Shown: one piece after another, positions 63,501-64,000 of the stretch
How positions within the stretch are numbered: position 1 is the first letter of the stretch
Layout: every line of letters starts with the position of its first letter
Source of the DNA: Pieris napi
Taxonomy: Eukaryota; Arthropoda; Insecta; Lepidoptera; Pieridae
Direction of reading: 5' to 3'
Length of the DNA: 64,000 bases
Assembly (NCBI RefSeq): GCF_905475465.1
Contig: NC_062251.1
Span: 3,279,001 to 3,343,000 of the forward strand
Position numbers and translations under genes: made by a program
The notes under the pieces: generated by a model
The model's input: only the letters and a program-made list of their open reading frames with translations
What the model was told of the DNA's origin: nothing
The model's database searches: none

Positions 63501-63979
63501 CATCTTTCGTCTGACAGTTTTTAATACAGTTGTTTGAGGAGGCTCATAGCCTAGCGGTCTTATTAAGTGGCAGCTAGGTGAGGGGTACCGGGTTCGATTC
63601 CCGGTTCGCGGGCAAGTTTTAATTTAATTTAAATTTGTTCTCGGCCTTTGGGAGGGTTGTGCGGTACCGAGCGAGTGCCTAAACCGTACATGGAGGACAC
63701 GGTCGAATTTCTAGAGACAAGTACGAAGTATAAAAAATCCTATACTTGACGCTGGCTAATGCACAAACCGTGCCAGAGCCATAAAAAAATACAGTTGTTT
63801 GACGTTTGCAATTCCTAATAGATAAATTCTACTAGATTTTAACGATGTTACATTTTATACTTTTCAGTTCCGAGCGGTTATTGTGAAACAGATCAACATG
63901 TCCAAGGTCGTTGTGTGAAGATATCAGAATGCGCTGAGAAGAGCGATGGCGTTGATTTGTCCAAAATGGACGTCTATAG
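60514..63979 (+). CDS. SPH gene C: 5' part of a third clip-domain SPH gene, continues past the window
   Basis: Three exons: 60514-60572, 60907-60971 and 63868-63979, phase-matched and homologous to exons 1-3 of gene B. They give MNNALRPREADLFSDR, then FLLLCSVVGMAAGM, then PSGYCETD and the first clip cysteines. The last donor is GTAGTG from 63980, so the clip end and protease-like domain should follow beyond base 64000. Whether its triad is broken cannot be seen. Intron 1 is only about 330 bp and holds an S2 SINE also present in gene B; intron 2 is about 2.9 kb and full of repeats. Confidence 0.82.
60602..60810 (+). mobile_element. S2 SINE in gene C intron 1
   Basis: Same insertion as gene B 20062-24062 judging by shared flanks; the head is truncated at 'acccggaggtcgtagg'. 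Confidence 0.78.
60907..60971 (+). CDS. Gene C exon 2 (signal core)
   Basis: Acceptor TTTTTCAG ends at 60906; donor GTAAAT from 60972. Nearly the same as gene B exon 2. Confidence 0.82.
61039..61385 (+). repeat. LINE/SINE tails in gene C intron 2
   Basis: 61039-61140 is the inverse of about 14525-14655; 61255-61380 matches 13734-13860 inversely ('ggaagagatcgcttagtagc'). Confidence 0.5.
61584..61800 (+). mobile_element. Helitron 5' fragment
   Basis: TCTTAATATATATAAATCACG onward, matching 59175-59400. Confidence 0.58.
61950..62502 (+). mobile_element. Palindrome-ended (GAAG) element, long form
   Basis: TTTTTGAAGTTATACTTCTT to 'gcgcgtacataagtacacgc'; inverse sister of 49347-49923. Confidence 0.72.
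62707..63000 (+). repeat. 5S-rRNA-bearing repeat, copy 3
   Basis: GGAACGAAATTCCTT ... AAGGAATTTCGTTCC ... GACACC. 5S-like part ~62801-62901, the best match to the 5S internal promoter ('cgaggttagtacttggatgg'). Confidence 0.75.
63197..63440 (-). mobile_element. S1 SINE in gene C intron 2
   Basis: Full-length reverse copy; absent from the matching place in gene B (about 31620-31650). Confidence 0.8.
63536..63789 (+). mobile_element. S3 SINE (third tRNA-headed family)
   Basis: Head GGAGGCTCATAGCCTAGCGG with B-box GGGTTCGATTCCC, then a unique body and an A-rich end. Flanked by ATACAGTTGTTTGA on both sides (63522-63535 and 63790-63803). Gene B has the empty site near 31715-31730. Confidence 0.82.
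63868..63979 (+). CDS. Gene C exon 3 (clip domain, first part)
   Basis: Acceptor TTTTCAG ends at 63867; donor GTAGTG from 63980. It encodes SGYCETD, QGRCVKISEC and ends in a split Arg codon, as in gene B. Confidence 0.85.
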
Positions 63980-64000
63980 GTAGTGGTTTAATATTGTCTT

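Overview
The window is eukaryotic, AT-rich and intron-containing. It reads as a moth or butterfly (Lepidoptera) locus. The evidence is spliced clip-domain serine protease homologue genes, several tRNA-headed SINEs, Helitrons ending in CTAG beside a hairpin, a piggyBac relic of the cabbage-looper type, and many fresh copies of one non-LTR retrotransposon.

Host genes. Three paralogous serine protease homologue (SPH) genes lie head to tail on the + strand. Gene A (403-7845) has lost its 5' exons to the left edge; five catalytic-domain exons remain. Gene B (19944-48316) can be assembled completely: nine exons total 1104 nt, a 367-residue protein plus stop, with matching splice phases throughout. 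Gene C (60514 to the right edge) shows its first three exons. Each predicted product is secreted. B and C have a signal segment and a clip domain. A and B have a trypsin-like fold made inactive by Ser-to-Gly. B has also lost the catalytic Asp. By family they should act as cofactors or scaffolds in haemolymph cascades such as prophenoloxidase activation; that role is inferred.

Mobile DNA. Almost everything else is transposon sequence, mostly inside introns and often nested. Main items: a 3.26-kb TIR transposon relic in gene A (1421-4677); a nested SINE/MITE/LINE stack in intron 1 of gene B (20062-24062); a pogo-like element holding a LINE (25700-27870); a piggyBac relic (27919-28556); a hAT-like element with an 8-bp target duplication (29132-30780); a Helitron inside a Helitron (38511-39307); a LINE copy with an 813-residue open frame (43294-45818); and an intact Ty3/gypsy-like LTR retrotransposon (53207-58131). 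The last has apparently identical LTRs, a -1 frameshift site between gag and pol, and a primer site complementary to its own LTR. Smaller families are six near-identical ~376-bp MITEs, three copies of a 5S-rRNA-bearing repeat, many elements with GAAGTTATACTTC-type palindromic ends, Penelope-like fragments, foldbacks and two tandem arrays.

How it fits together. B and C share intron sequence, including an old SINE in intron 1, so their duplication can be ordered against later insertions. The introns have swollen with insertions, some within about 10-30 bp of splice sites, while the exons of A and B stay open. No bacterial operon, CRISPR array or functional tRNA gene was seen.
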